Shown in pieces: positions 26,551 through 34,682 of a DNA stretch of 64,000 bases (position 1 is its first letter; each line of letters starts with the position of its first letter). Both the position numbers and the translations under genes were made by a program. The notes beneath the pieces were generated by a model, which saw nothing but the letters and a program-made list of their open reading frames with translations, was not told where the DNA came from and did not search any database. The stretch is from JACQGZ01 sp036004665 (GTDB lineage Bacteria; Sysuimicrobiota; Sysuimicrobiia; Sysuimicrobiales; Humicultoraceae): the NCBI GenBank assembly GCA_036004665.1, contig DASYRG010000003.1, forward strand, positions 1 through 64,000, written 5' to 3'.

Positions 26551-28680
26551 ATGGCCAAATCACTCGTTGTCGTCGAATCGCCGACCAAGGCGCGCACGCT
26601 GCGGAAGTTCCTCACCCGCAGCTACGACGTCGCCGCGTCCATGGGGCACGTCAAGGACCTCCCCAAGAGCCAGCTGGGGGTGGACGTGGAGGCCGACTTC
26701 TCGCCCAAGTACATCGTTATTAAAGGAAAGGGGCCGATCCTCAAGACGCTGCGGGAGGCGGCCAAGAAGGCCGAGACCATCTACATGGCCACCGACCCCG
26801 ACCGGGAAGGGGAGGCCATCTCCTGGCACCTCCGGGACGCCCTGGGGAATGCCGCCTCGGACGTCAAGCGAATCGAGTTTCACGAGATCACCAAGGATGC
26901 CGTTCGCCGCGCCCTGGCCCACCCCCGCGAGATCGACCTCAAGCTGGTCAACGCGCAGCAGGCTCGGCGGATCCTCGACCGTCTGTTCGGGTACAAGCTC
27001 AGCCCGCTGCTCTGGCGCAAGGTACGCGGCGGCCTCTCCGCGGGCCGGGTGCAGTCGGTGGCCGTGCGGCTGGTCGTCGACCGTGAGCGCGAGATCACGG
27101 CCTTTCGCCCTCAGGAATACTGGACGATCGAAGGCACCTTCACGCCCAACGGCCCCGACGCCAGTTTCGCCGCCCGGCTCTTCAGCCGCGAGGGCGAGCG
27201 CTATGGCACCCCGTTGGACGAAAAGGTCACGGTCATTCGCGGCGAGGCCGACGCGAAGGCACTGGCGGAGGAGATCCGGCGCCACGCCTATGTGGTCGCG
27301 GAGGTCAAGCCGGGCGAGCGGCAGCGCCATCCGTCGCCGCCCTTTACGACCAGCACGTTGCAGCAAGAGGCCAACCGCAAGCTGGGTTTCAGCGCAGCGC
27401 GCACGATGCGTCTGGCCCAGCAACTCTACGAAGGGATCGATCTGGGGAAGGAAGGCACCATCGGTCTGATCACCTATATGCGCACAGACTCGGTGCGGGT
27501 CTCCCCGGCGGCGGTCGCGGAAGCGCGTGACTACATCAAGGCCACCTACGGGACGCGCTACCTGCCGGAGTCGCCGCGGCAGTACCGCTCGCGCCGCGAC
27601 GCCCAGGAGGCGCACGAGGCGATCCGGCCCACCGCGGTGGCCCGCAGCCCCGAGGCGGTGAAGGCGCACCTGCGCTGGGACCAGCACCGCGTCTACGAGT
27701 TGATCTGGAAGCGCTTTGTCGCCAGCCAGATGGCCTCGGCCCTGATGGACACCCTCTCCATGGACATCACCGGCGGTCCGTTCCTCTTCCGCGCCTCGGG
27801 GATGCGCCTGCGGTTCGACGGGTTCCTGCGCCTGTACCGCGAGACCTCCGACAACGGCGGCGACGAGAACGGGGAAGGGTGGCTGCCCGATCTCACCGAG
27901 ACGCAGAACCTGCGGCTGCTGGCCGTGGACCCCAACCAGCACTTCACGCAGCCCCCGCCGCGCTACACGGAGGCGTCGCTCGTCCGGGCGCTGGAAGAGT
28001 TCGGCATCGGGCGTCCCAGCACGTACGCGCCTACTCTCGAGACGGTGAAGACGCGCGGTTACGTACACATTGAAGAACGCCGGCTGCACCCCACCGACCT
28101 GGGCATGCTCGTCAACGACCTGCTTGTGGAGCACTTCCCCGACATCGTGGATCTGAACTTCACCGCGCAGATGGAAGAAGAACTGGACGAGATCGAAGAG
28201 GGGCGGCGCGAGTGGGTGAAGGTGGTGCGCGAGTTCTACACCCCCTTCGAGCGCGACCTGAAGGTGGCGGAGAAAAAGATCGAAGAGGTCGAGTTCCCGG
28301 AGGTCGAGATCGGCGAACTCTGCCCGCTGTCGGGCCACCCGCTGGTGCGCAAGCACGGACGCTTCGGCGAGTTTATCGCCTGCTCAGGGTTTCCGGAGTG
28401 CAAGTACACCCGGCCGGTGGGCATCGGCGTCACCTGCCCCCTCGACGGCGGGGAAGTCGTGCAGCGTCGCAGCAAGCGCGGCCGCATCTTCTACGGCTGC
28501 GCGAACTACCCGACCTGCACCTTCGTCAGCTGGGACCGGCCCACCAACAAACGCTGCCCGCGGGACGGCGGCATCCTGGTGGAGAAGCGCGGCCGCCGCG
28601 GCAGCTACCTCAAGTGCCTGAACAAAGAGTGCGGCTACACCGAAGCTCCGCACGCCCCCGAGCCTGTCACCGCAGGCTAA
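26551..28680 (+). CDS. topA: DNA topoisomerase I
   Basis: The 709-residue type IA enzyme relaxes negative supercoils. The Toprim domain shows VVESPTKARTLRKF and ATDPDREGEAISWHL; the catalytic Tyr is near residue 309 in GLITYMRTDSVRV. Three C-terminal zinc-ribbon-like modules follow, each retaining three Cys but having Ser or Asp at the second position: CPLSG..ACSGFPEC, CPLDG..GCANYPTC and CPRDG..KCLNKEC. The ATG at 26551 begins at the conserved MAKSLVVVESPTKA, after the dprA stop. Confidence 0.97.
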   Translation: MAKSLVVVESPTKARTLRKFLTRSYDVAASMGHVKDLPKSQLGVDVEADFSPKYIVIKGKGPILKTLREAAKKAETIYMATDPDREGEAISWHLRDALGNAASDVKRIEFHEITKDAVRRALAHPREIDLKLVNAQQARRILDRLFGYKLSPLLWRKVRGGLSAGRVQSVAVRLVVDREREITAFRPQEYWTIEGTFTPNGPDASFAARLFSREGERYGTPLDEKVTVIRGEADAKALAEEIRRHAYVVAEVKPGERQRHPSPPFTTSTLQQEANRKLGFSAARTMRLAQQLYEGIDLGKEGTIGLITYMRTDSVRVSPAAVAEARDYIKATYGTRYLPESPRQYRSRRDAQEAHEAIRPTAVARSPEAVKAHLRWDQHRVYELIWKRFVASQMASALMDTLSMDITGGPFLFRASGMRLRFDGFLRLYRETSDNGGDENGEGWLPDLTETQNLRLLAVDPNQHFTQPPPRYTEASLVRALEEFGIGRPSTYAPTLETVKTRGYVHIEERRLHPTDLGMLVNDLLVEHFPDIVDLNFTAQMEEELDEIEEGRREWVKVVREFYTPFERDLKVAEKKIEEVEFPEVEIGELCPLSGHPLVRKHGRFGEFIACSGFPECKYTRPVGIGVTCPLDGGEVVQRRSKRGRIFYGCANYPTCTFVSWDRPTNKRCPRDGGILVEKRGRRGSYLKCLNKECGYTEAPHAPEPVTAG

Positions 28681-28718
28681 CTGGACCGGCATCTCTGACC
28701 GGACAGAGGTGGAGTCGG

Positions 28719-28757
28719 CCTGCTCGGGTTGAGCAGGCTCCGGGGGAGTGTTATACT
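28719..28757 (+). promoter_or_regulatory. rpsB operon promoter overlapping a stem-loop
   Basis: TTGAGC (28729-28734), a 17-base spacer and TATACT (28752-28757) form a sigma-70 type promoter. The -35 lies in the loop and right arm of a perfect seven-base-pair inverted repeat (28719-28725 CCTGCTC and 28731-28737 GAGCAGG) downstream of topA. The repeat may act as a weak topA terminator or an operator. Confidence 0.75.
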
Positions 28758-28790
28758 CACTGCGACTGAGCGGTTTCCGCGGGAATGCAG

Positions 28791-28813
28791 GGGGGAAGGC
28801 GCGGCCTTCCCCC
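28791..28813 (+). promoter_or_regulatory. Hairpin in the rpsB leader, possible attenuator
   Basis: A nine-base-pair stem GGGGGAAGG / CCTTCCCCC with loop CGCGG lies about 27 bases after the predicted transcript start and is followed by TCTTT. A second hairpin near 28857-28885 (TCCG-CAG-CGGA inside a CCGGGG/CCCCGG stem) precedes the rpsB Shine-Dalgarno sequence. The roughly 165-base leader is consistent with autoregulation by S2. Confidence 0.6.
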
Positions 28814-28930
28814 TCTTTGCCGCCCGGCGGAAGCGAGAACGCACGCCGGCCCGATCGTCCGGGGGGTGTCCGCAGCGGATCCCCGGGCGAGAGGAGGGCG
28901 GCGGAGGGCAACCCGTCGAGGAGGAATGCT

Positions 28931-29758
28931 GTGCCGGTCGTCACGATGAAGCAGTTGCTGGAGGCGGGGGTGCACTTCGGCCACCAGACCCGCCGCTGGA
29001 ACCCCAAGATGGCCCGCTTTATCTTCACCGAACGGAACGGCATCCACATCATTGATCTGCAGAAGTCGGTCCCCCTCATCGAGGAAGCCTACCGCTTCGT
29101 CCGCCAGACCGTGAGCGAGGGCGGCGAGATCCTCTTCGTCGGCACCAAGAAACAGGCTCAGGACGCCATCCGAGAGGAGTCCGCCCGCGCCGGGCAACCC
29201 TTCGTCAACCAGCGCTGGCTGGGCGGGATGCTCACCAACTTTCAGACCATCCGCAAGCGCATCGAGCGTCTGCGTGAGATCGAGGACATGCGCACGCGCG
29301 GCACGATGGACGTCCTCCCCAAGCGCGAGCAGTCGCGCATCGGTGAAGAGTCGGCCAAGCTGGAAAAGTTCCTCAGCGGCATCAAGGCGATGAACCGCCT
29401 GCCCGCGGCCATCTACATCGTGGACACGCGAAAGGAGCACATCGCTATCGCGGAGGCGCGCAAGCTCCTGATCCCCGTGGTGGCGATCGTGGATACGAAC
29501 TGCGACCCCGACGAGGTGGATTATCCTATCCCCGGCAACGACGACGCCATCCGCGCCGTGCGGCTGATCACGAACCGGGTCGCCAACGCCGCCCTCGAGG
29601 GCGGTGAGGAGCGGCGCAAGCTGGAGGTGACGGAGGTCGCCGAAGAGGAAGAGGAGCCGGTGCCGGTGGGCGTGGGCGCCGAGGGCGAGAAACCCGAATC
29701 GCTCGAAGAAAGCATGGGCGAGATCTATCCGGTCGCCCCCGTCGCGGACCAGGAGTGA
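28931..29758 (+). CDS. rpsB: 30S ribosomal protein uS2
   Basis: The 275-residue protein carries VVTMKQLLEAGVHFGHQTRRWNP in its N-terminus, then RNGIHIIDLQKS, LFVGTKKQAQ, QRWLGGMLTNF and VDTNCDPDEVDYPIPGNDDA. All are uS2 hallmarks. A variable acidic C-terminal tail of about 45 residues follows. The GTG at 28931 follows GAGGAGGAATGCT; an ATG further upstream would place the start inside the leader hairpins. Confidence 0.97.
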   Translation: MPVVTMKQLLEAGVHFGHQTRRWNPKMARFIFTERNGIHIIDLQKSVPLIEEAYRFVRQTVSEGGEILFVGTKKQAQDAIREESARAGQPFVNQRWLGGMLTNFQTIRKRIERLREIEDMRTRGTMDVLPKREQSRIGEESAKLEKFLSGIKAMNRLPAAIYIVDTRKEHIAIAEARKLLIPVVAIVDTNCDPDEVDYPIPGNDDAIRAVRLITNRVANAALEGGEERRKLEVTEVAEEEEEPVPVGVGAEGEKPESLEESMGEIYPVAPVADQE

Positions 29759-29760
29759 GC

Positions 29761-30276
29761 ATGGCGACGACGATTCCGGCCAGCCTGGTGATGGAACTGC
29801 GCGCCCGCACCGGCGCAGGCGTGATGGACTGCCGGCGCGCGCTGTCAGAGGCGGGGGGCGACCCCGACCGCGCGGCGGCCCTGCTGCGGACCTGGGGCGT
29901 GGCCAAGGCGGAGAAGAAGGCGGGCCGCGCCGCCCGCGAGGGCCTGGTGGAATCCTACGTCCACGGCGGGGGCCGGATCGGGGTCTTGGTGGAGGTGAAC
30001 TGCGAGACCGACTTCGTCGCCCGCACCGAGGACTTCCGCCGCTTGGCCCGCGAGCTGGCGATGCAGGTAGCCGCGACGGACCCCCGTTTCGTGTCGCGCG
30101 ACGAGGTGCCGGAGGAACAGCGAGACGATCCCGATCTCGCCCAAGCGATCCTGCTGGAACAACCCTATATCCGTGACGAACGCCGCACCATCGCCGACCT
30201 GGTGACCGAGGCTGTGGCGAAGGTCGGCGAGAACATTCAGGTCCGGCGGTTCGCCCGCTTCAAAGTCGGAGAGTAA
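29761..30276 (+). CDS. tsf: Elongation factor Ts, short form
   Basis: The 171-residue nucleotide-exchange factor for EF-Tu has the UBA-like start LVMELRARTGAGVMDCRRAL and the exchange motif VEVNCETDFVARTEDFRRL. It is shorter than the E. coli protein (about 283) and nearer the compact Thermus type (about 196), implying a single-core-domain EF-Ts. AGGAG five bases before ATG 29761 supports this start; GTG 29755, overlapping the rpsB stop, is an alternative. Confidence 0.95.
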   Translation: MATTIPASLVMELRARTGAGVMDCRRALSEAGGDPDRAAALLRTWGVAKAEKKAGRAAREGLVESYVHGGGRIGVLVEVNCETDFVARTEDFRRLARELAMQVAATDPRFVSRDEVPEEQRDDPDLAQAILLEQPYIRDERRTIADLVTEAVAKVGENIQVRRFARFKVGE

Positions 30277-30289
30277 CGCCCCCAGGCCC

Positions 30290-31024
30290 ATGGCCGCTGC
30301 CGCATCACGCTACCGGCGGATCCTCCTCAAGCTCAGCGGAGAGGCGCTCGCCGGGAACGGAGCCGCGTCCCTCGACGCCGAGATGCTGCGTCTCGTTGCT
30401 GGCGAGGTGGCCGGCGTGACGGCCAGCGGCGTGCAGGTGGCCATCGTCGTCGGCGGCGGCAACTTCGTCCGCGGGGAGGACCTCTCTCGCCGCATCGGCA
30501 TCCACGAAGTCACCGGCCACAACATGGGCATGCTCGCCACCGTGATCAACGCGCTGGCACTGCAGGATGTCATGGAGGCGGCCGGCCTCACCACCCGGGT
30601 CCTCACGGCTGTGGAGATGCGCCAGGTCGCCGAACCGTTCATCCGGCGCCGCGCCATCCGCCACCTGGAGAAGGGCCGGGCGGTCATCTTCGCCGGGGGG
30701 ACCGGCAGCCCGTACTTCACCACAGACACGGCGGCGGCGCTGCGGGCGATCGAGGTGGAGGCGGACGCCCTCCTAATGGCCAAGCGCGGCGTCGGGGGAG
30801 TCTACGACAAAGATCCGCGCCGCCACGCCGACGCGGTCATGTTCCGCTACCTCGACTACATGGATCTGCTCAACCGCGACCTCAAGGTCATGGACGCCAC
30901 CGCGGTGGCCCTCTGCAAGGACAACAACATGGACATCATCGTCTTCGATGTCGGCGTCCCCGGCAACATCGAGCGGGCCGTCTTGGGCGAGGAAATCGGC
31001 ACGCTCGTGGGGGCGAGGAGATGA
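30290..31024 (+). CDS. pyrH: UMP kinase
   Basis: The 244-residue amino-acid-kinase-fold enzyme phosphorylates UMP to UDP. Family segments are YRRILLKLSGEALAG, VAIVVGGGNFVRGEDL, GHNMGMLATVINALALQD, VIFAGGTGSPYFTTDTAAALRA and DKDPRRHADAV. Catalytic Lys and Asp residues are in place. Its stop overlaps the start of a mini-ORF as ATGA at 31021. Confidence 0.96.
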   Translation: MAAAASRYRRILLKLSGEALAGNGAASLDAEMLRLVAGEVAGVTASGVQVAIVVGGGNFVRGEDLSRRIGIHEVTGHNMGMLATVINALALQDVMEAAGLTTRVLTAVEMRQVAEPFIRRRAIRHLEKGRAVIFAGGTGSPYFTTDTAAALRAIEVEADALLMAKRGVGGVYDKDPRRHADAVMFRYLDYMDLLNRDLKVMDATAVALCKDNNMDIIVFDVGVPGNIERAVLGEEIGTLVGARR

Positions 31025-31100
31025 AGCGGTCGGCGGGGGCGGGCGGGTGGGAGGAAAGATGAAGCGGTCGGCGGGTGCGGGCGGGTGGGATCCACAATGA
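31021..31100 (+). repeat. Tandem 38-bp duplication encoding two coupled mini-ORFs (pyrH-frr junction)
   Basis: Two copies of a 38-base unit begin at 31021 and 31059. Each unit is a complete small frame from ATG to TGA: MKRSAGAGGWEER (31021-31062) and MKRSAGAGGWDPQ (31059-31100). Three ATGA overlaps link the pyrH stop to mini-ORF 1, mini-ORF 1 to mini-ORF 2, and mini-ORF 2 to an ATG at 31097 in frame with frr. GAGGAG and GGAGGAAAG precede the first two starts. Whether the peptides are made is unknown. Confidence 0.8.
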
Positions 31101-31174
31101 GTGGAAAGGGAGGAGGCGGCCGAAAAGCGCCCGACTCCAGGGGCCACCACGGCCACGGCGGGCCGGTGGAGGGC

Positions 31175-31732
31175 ATGTCGACGGAGGTGATCGCCGACGC
31201 GAAGGCGCGCATGGCCAGGGCGCTGGAGGCCACGCGCCATGAGTTCGGGGCCGTGCGCACGGGGCGGGCGAACCCCGCCCTGCTGGAGCAGATCCGGGTG
31301 GACTACTACGGGGTGTCGACGCCGGTGAACCAGCTGGCCACCGTCTCGGTCCCTGAGCCGCGCCTGCTGGTGATCCAGCCCTGGGACCGCAAGATGGTCA
31401 AAGATGTGGAGCGCGCCATCCTCAAGAGCGAGTTGGGGCTGGTGCCCTCCAGCGACGGCGTGGTCATCCGGCTGCCCATCCCCTCGCTGACCGAAGAGCG
31501 CCGGCGGGACCTGGTGAAGGTCGTGCGCAAGCACGCTGAGGAAGGGCGCGTAGCCGTGCGCAACGTCCGCCGGGAAGCCAAAGAGATGATCGAGGACCTT
31601 GAGAAGGACGGGGAGGTCTCCGAGGACGCCTCCCTCCGGGCGGTGGAGGAGCTCCAGCGGCTGACCGACGAGTTCATCGCCGCGGTCGACCGCGCGCTAG
31701 AGAGCAAAGAGAAGGAGATCCTGGAACTGTGA
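31175..31732 (+). CDS. frr: Ribosome recycling factor
   Basis: The 185-residue protein splits post-termination ribosomes with EF-G. It shows MARALEATRHEFGAVRTGRANPALLEQIRVDYYG, TPVNQLATVSVPEPRLLVIQPWD and RKHAEEGRVAVRNVRREA. ATG 31175 gives the standard family length and follows GGTGGAGGGC. The frame is open upstream to ATG 31097, which overlaps the last mini-ORF stop; starting there would add a Gly/His-rich extension of 26 residues. Both starts may be used. Confidence 0.95.
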   Translation: MSTEVIADAKARMARALEATRHEFGAVRTGRANPALLEQIRVDYYGVSTPVNQLATVSVPEPRLLVIQPWDRKMVKDVERAILKSELGLVPSSDGVVIRLPIPSLTEERRRDLVKVVRKHAEEGRVAVRNVRREAKEMIEDLEKDGEVSEDASLRAVEELQRLTDEFIAAVDRALESKEKEILEL

Positions 31733-31944
31733 TCGACGTCCTCGCCCTGCCCCTGCCTGACGTGCTGGCGCTTCCGCTGGAGGAGGCGCGCCGGCTACTT
31801 GAGTCCGAGGGGATGGCGGTGCAGGTTTACGAGACCCGCCCGCCGAGAGGCGGAGAGGGGCGGGGCGCCCTGCGCGTGATCTCCCAGCGTCAGGACGGTC
31901 CGACGGCCATCCTGATGGTGACGCACGAGCGATACGAACGATGA
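31729..31944 (+). CDS. Small PASTA-like protein between frr and uppS
   Basis: The 71-residue protein has a PASTA-like pattern: two strands and a helix (LALPLEEARRLLESEGMAVQVYETRPP) followed by a beta hairpin ending GPTAILMVTHERY. PASTA domains sense muropeptides when attached to kinases or PBPs, but this one is free-standing and cytoplasmic by sequence. Start GTG 31729 overlaps the frr stop as GTGA, and uppS begins within its stop as ATGA. Function is unknown. Confidence 0.75.
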   Translation: MIDVLALPLPDVLALPLEEARRLLESEGMAVQVYETRPPRGGEGRGALRVISQRQDGPTAILMVTHERYER

Positions 31945-32693
31945 AGGCCAGAGAGCGCGCGGAACCGCGGCCTCCGCTCGATCCCACCCGCATCCCACGC
32001 CACGTCGCGATCATCATGGACGGCAACGGGCGGTGGGCCCGCCAGCGTGGCTTGCCCCGGAGCGAAGGGCATCGTGCGGGGCGCGAGGCGGTGCGGCGCA
32101 CGCTGGAGGCCTGCAGCGACTTCTCGATCGGCTACCTGACGTTGTACGCGTTCTCCACCGAAAACTGGCGGCGGCCTGCCGAGGAAGTCGATGACCTCCT
32201 CGTTCTCCTGCGAGAGTCGGTGGCGGCCGAGGCCGAGGAACTGCACCGGCAGGGCATCCGTCTCCACGTCTCAGGCGACCTGGAGACCCTTCCCCAGGCG
32301 GTCGCCGACGATCTGCGACGGGTCGTGGCGCGCACACGTGGGAACGATCGGCTCGTGCTGAACTGCGCGCTGAACTACGGCGGGCGCGCCGAGGTCTTGC
32401 AGGCGGTGCGCCGGGTGGCCGAGGACGCCGCCGGGGGGCGGATCTCGCCGGAGGCTCTCGATGACGCCGCCTTCGCCCGGTACCTCTACACGGACGGTCT
32501 CCCCGATCCGGACCTGCTCATCCGCACCGGAGGCGAGCAGCGCATCAGCAACTTCCTTCTCTGGCAGATCGCCTACACGGAGCTCTACTTCTCCGAGGTC
32601 TACTGGCCGGACTTCGACGCCTCGCACATGGCCGAGGCGATTGAGGCCTTTCAGCAGCGGCGGCGGCGGTTTGGTGGTATTGATGTGGGCTGA
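31941..32693 (+). CDS. uppS: Isoprenyl transferase (undecaprenyl diphosphate synthase)
   Basis: The 250-residue cis-prenyltransferase makes the C55 carrier lipid for cell-wall synthesis. Signature segments are VAIIMDGNGRWARQRGLPRSEGHRAG with catalytic Asp, LTLYAFSTENWRRPAEEV, and PDLLIRTGGEQRISNFLLWQ with the DxxIRT-like and E-x-R-x-SNF motifs. The ATGA overlap at 31941 couples it to the PASTA-like gene. Confidence 0.96.
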   Translation: MKARERAEPRPPLDPTRIPRHVAIIMDGNGRWARQRGLPRSEGHRAGREAVRRTLEACSDFSIGYLTLYAFSTENWRRPAEEVDDLLVLLRESVAAEAEELHRQGIRLHVSGDLETLPQAVADDLRRVVARTRGNDRLVLNCALNYGGRAEVLQAVRRVAEDAAGGRISPEALDDAAFARYLYTDGLPDPDLLIRTGGEQRISNFLLWQIAYTELYFSEVYWPDFDASHMAEAIEAFQQRRRRFGGIDVG

Positions 32694-32742
32694 GGCGAGG
32701 TCCGCTGAGGCGAGCGCGGCCGCGCCGCGGGCCCGCTCGGAG

Positions 32743-33522
32743 ATGAGCCGGCGTGTGCTCACGATCGCCGTCGGCCTGCCGCTCTTCCTCCTTCTCCTGT
32801 GGCGGGGCGGTATGCCCTGGACGCTCCTGCTCGGCCTTCTCGCCGTCGGAGGGGCGTACGAGTGGGTGCAGCTGAGCCGCGCCGCAGGCGCCCTACCGGC
32901 GCCGGCCGTGGCCCTCGGAGGGACGGCGCTGCTCTTCGCCGCGGCGGCACGGCGCCCCGAGTTGGTGGGGCCGGCCCTCCTCGCCGTCACCGTGGCCGCG
33001 CTGCTGGTACAGCTTCTGCCCGCCTACCGGCGGCACGCACTCGCCAACGCGGGCGCCACCGTGCTGGGGGCGCTGTACCCTGCGCTCTTCGTCACCCTCG
33101 ATCTGCTGCGCGCACCCTCGAGTGGGTATGCGTACACTTTGCTGGTGGTCGTGGCGGTCTGGGCGTCGGACGGTGCGGCCATGATCGGGGGGCGTTCGTT
33201 CGGCCGCCACACACTCGCCCCGGCGCTCAGCCCGAAGAAGACATGGGAGGGTGCGGTCAGCGGATTGGGGGGGGCCGTCGCCGGCGCGCTGGCCGTGGGA
33301 TGGCTGCTGGACCTGCCATTGGGTGTGGCCGCGGCGGCAGGCGTCGTGGTCGCGGTCGCCGGACTGCTGGGGGACCTGGCCGAGTCGGCCCTGAAACGCT
33401 CCGCCGGCGTCAAGGACACGGGCACGCTGCTGCCCGGCCACGGTGGGATCCTGGATCGATTCGACGCCATGCTCTTTGCCGCTCCGGCGGTGTATCTGCT
33501 TCTGCGCTGGGTGATTCCGTGA
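32743..33522 (+). CDS. cdsA: Phosphatidate cytidylyltransferase
   Basis: The 259-residue integral membrane enzyme makes CDP-diacylglycerol. Its N-terminus (MSRRVLTIAVGLPLFLLLLWRGG) is typical, and the CDS signature lies at the C-terminus: ESALKRSAGVKDTGTLLPGHGGILDRFDA. About seven membrane segments are visible. ATG 32743 fits the family; an in-frame ATG at 32683 inside uppS would add 20 residues. A 15-base-period direct repeat of GCTGAGGCGAG lies at 32689 and 32704. Confidence 0.94.
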   Translation: MSRRVLTIAVGLPLFLLLLWRGGMPWTLLLGLLAVGGAYEWVQLSRAAGALPAPAVALGGTALLFAAAARRPELVGPALLAVTVAALLVQLLPAYRRHALANAGATVLGALYPALFVTLDLLRAPSSGYAYTLLVVVAVWASDGAAMIGGRSFGRHTLAPALSPKKTWEGAVSGLGGAVAGALAVGWLLDLPLGVAAAAGVVVAVAGLLGDLAESALKRSAGVKDTGTLLPGHGGILDRFDAMLFAAPAVYLLLRWVIP

Positions 33523-34682
33523 AGCGGCTCGTCCTGCTGGGATCGACCGGATCGGTGGGACGCCAGACGCTGGAGGTGGCGGCGCACCTGGGAGAGGTGG
33601 AGGTGGTCGCCCTCTCCACCCGCCGCAACATCGACCTCCTGGCGGTGCAGGCGGAGGCGTGGCGGCCGGAGGTGGTCGCCGTGGAGGACCGGGATGCGGC
33701 CGCCCGGCTGCGCGCCAGGATGGGCGCTCGGCTCCGAGTGCTCGAAGGCGCCGGGGGCCTCGCCGAACTGGCGGCCCTGCCTCGAGCCGATCTTGTCCTG
33801 GTGGCCGTGGTCGGCGTCGCCGGGCTCTCCCCGACGCTCGCCGCCCTGCGCGCGGGCAGGGACGTCGCCCTGGCCACGAAGGAGGCGCTCGTGGCCGGCG
33901 GCGCGCTGGTCACGGCGGAGGCAGAGAGATCAGGCGCTGTCATCCTACCGGTGGACAGCGAGCACAGCGCTATCTTGCAGTGTTTATCTGGCATCCCGCG
34001 GGAGGAGGTGCGGCGTATCATCCTCACCGCGTCGGGAGGACCCTTCGGCGACCGACCGCCTGCGTCGGTGTACGGCGCGACGCCTGAAGAAGCGCTGTCT
34101 CATCCCACCTGGAAGATGGGCAAGAAGATAAGCGTTGATTCGGCGACCTTGATGAACAAGGGGTTCGAAGTCATTGAGGCGCGCTGGCTCTTTGATCTGC
34201 CGCCCGAGCGGATCGACGTCGTGATCCATCCCCAGAGCCTGGTGCACGGGATGGTGGAGTTGATCGACGGGTCGATTTTGGCGCAGGTCGCGCCCCCCGA
34301 CATGCGGCTGCCGATCCAGTACGCGCTGACCTACCCCCGGCGGCGGGAGTCTCCGATGAGCCCACTGCGTTGGGATGAAGGGAAGGGCGGTGTGACGATG
34401 ACCTTTGCGCGCCCGGACGCTGAGCGGTTCCCGGCCCTCGCGCTGGCCTATCATGCGCTGGCGGCCGGCGGGACGATGCCGGCGGTGCTGAATGGTGCGA
34501 ACGAAGCGGCGGTGGAGCTCTTCCTGGACCGCCGCGTTCCCTTCGGCGAGATCGCCGCGCTGGTGCGCCGGACTCTGGACGCCCACCGGACGGTCGCGTC
34601 GCCGAACGTTGATGAGATTCTGGTCGCCGACGCCTGGGCGCGCGAGGCCGTGACCCGGTTCGGCGTAGAGGTGCGTGCATGA
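33519..34682 (+). CDS. dxr: 1-deoxy-D-xylulose 5-phosphate reductoisomerase
   Basis: The 387-residue NADPH enzyme performs the second step of the MEP isoprenoid pathway. It shows LVLLGSTGSVGRQTLEVA, LATKEALVAGG, PVDSEHSAILQCL with metal ligands, and KISVDSATLMNKGFEVIEA. GTG 33519 overlaps the cdsA stop as GTGA. Its position with uppS and ispG groups isoprenoid and cell-envelope lipid genes. Confidence 0.97.
   Translation: MKRLVLLGSTGSVGRQTLEVAAHLGEVEVVALSTRRNIDLLAVQAEAWRPEVVAVEDRDAAARLRARMGARLRVLEGAGGLAELAALPRADLVLVAVVGVAGLSPTLAALRAGRDVALATKEALVAGGALVTAEAERSGAVILPVDSEHSAILQCLSGIPREEVRRIILTASGGPFGDRPPASVYGATPEEALSHPTWKMGKKISVDSATLMNKGFEVIEARWLFDLPPERIDVVIHPQSLVHGMVELIDGSILAQVAPPDMRLPIQYALTYPRRRESPMSPLRWDEGKGGVTMTFARPDAERFPALALAYHALAAGGTMPAVLNGANEAAVELFLDRRVPFGEIAALVRRTLDAHRTVASPNVDEILVADAWAREAVTRFGVEVRA

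Noticed and set aside
26560..28356. A 598-codon open frame antisense to topA
   Set aside because: Same composition effect; topA on the plus strand is unambiguous.
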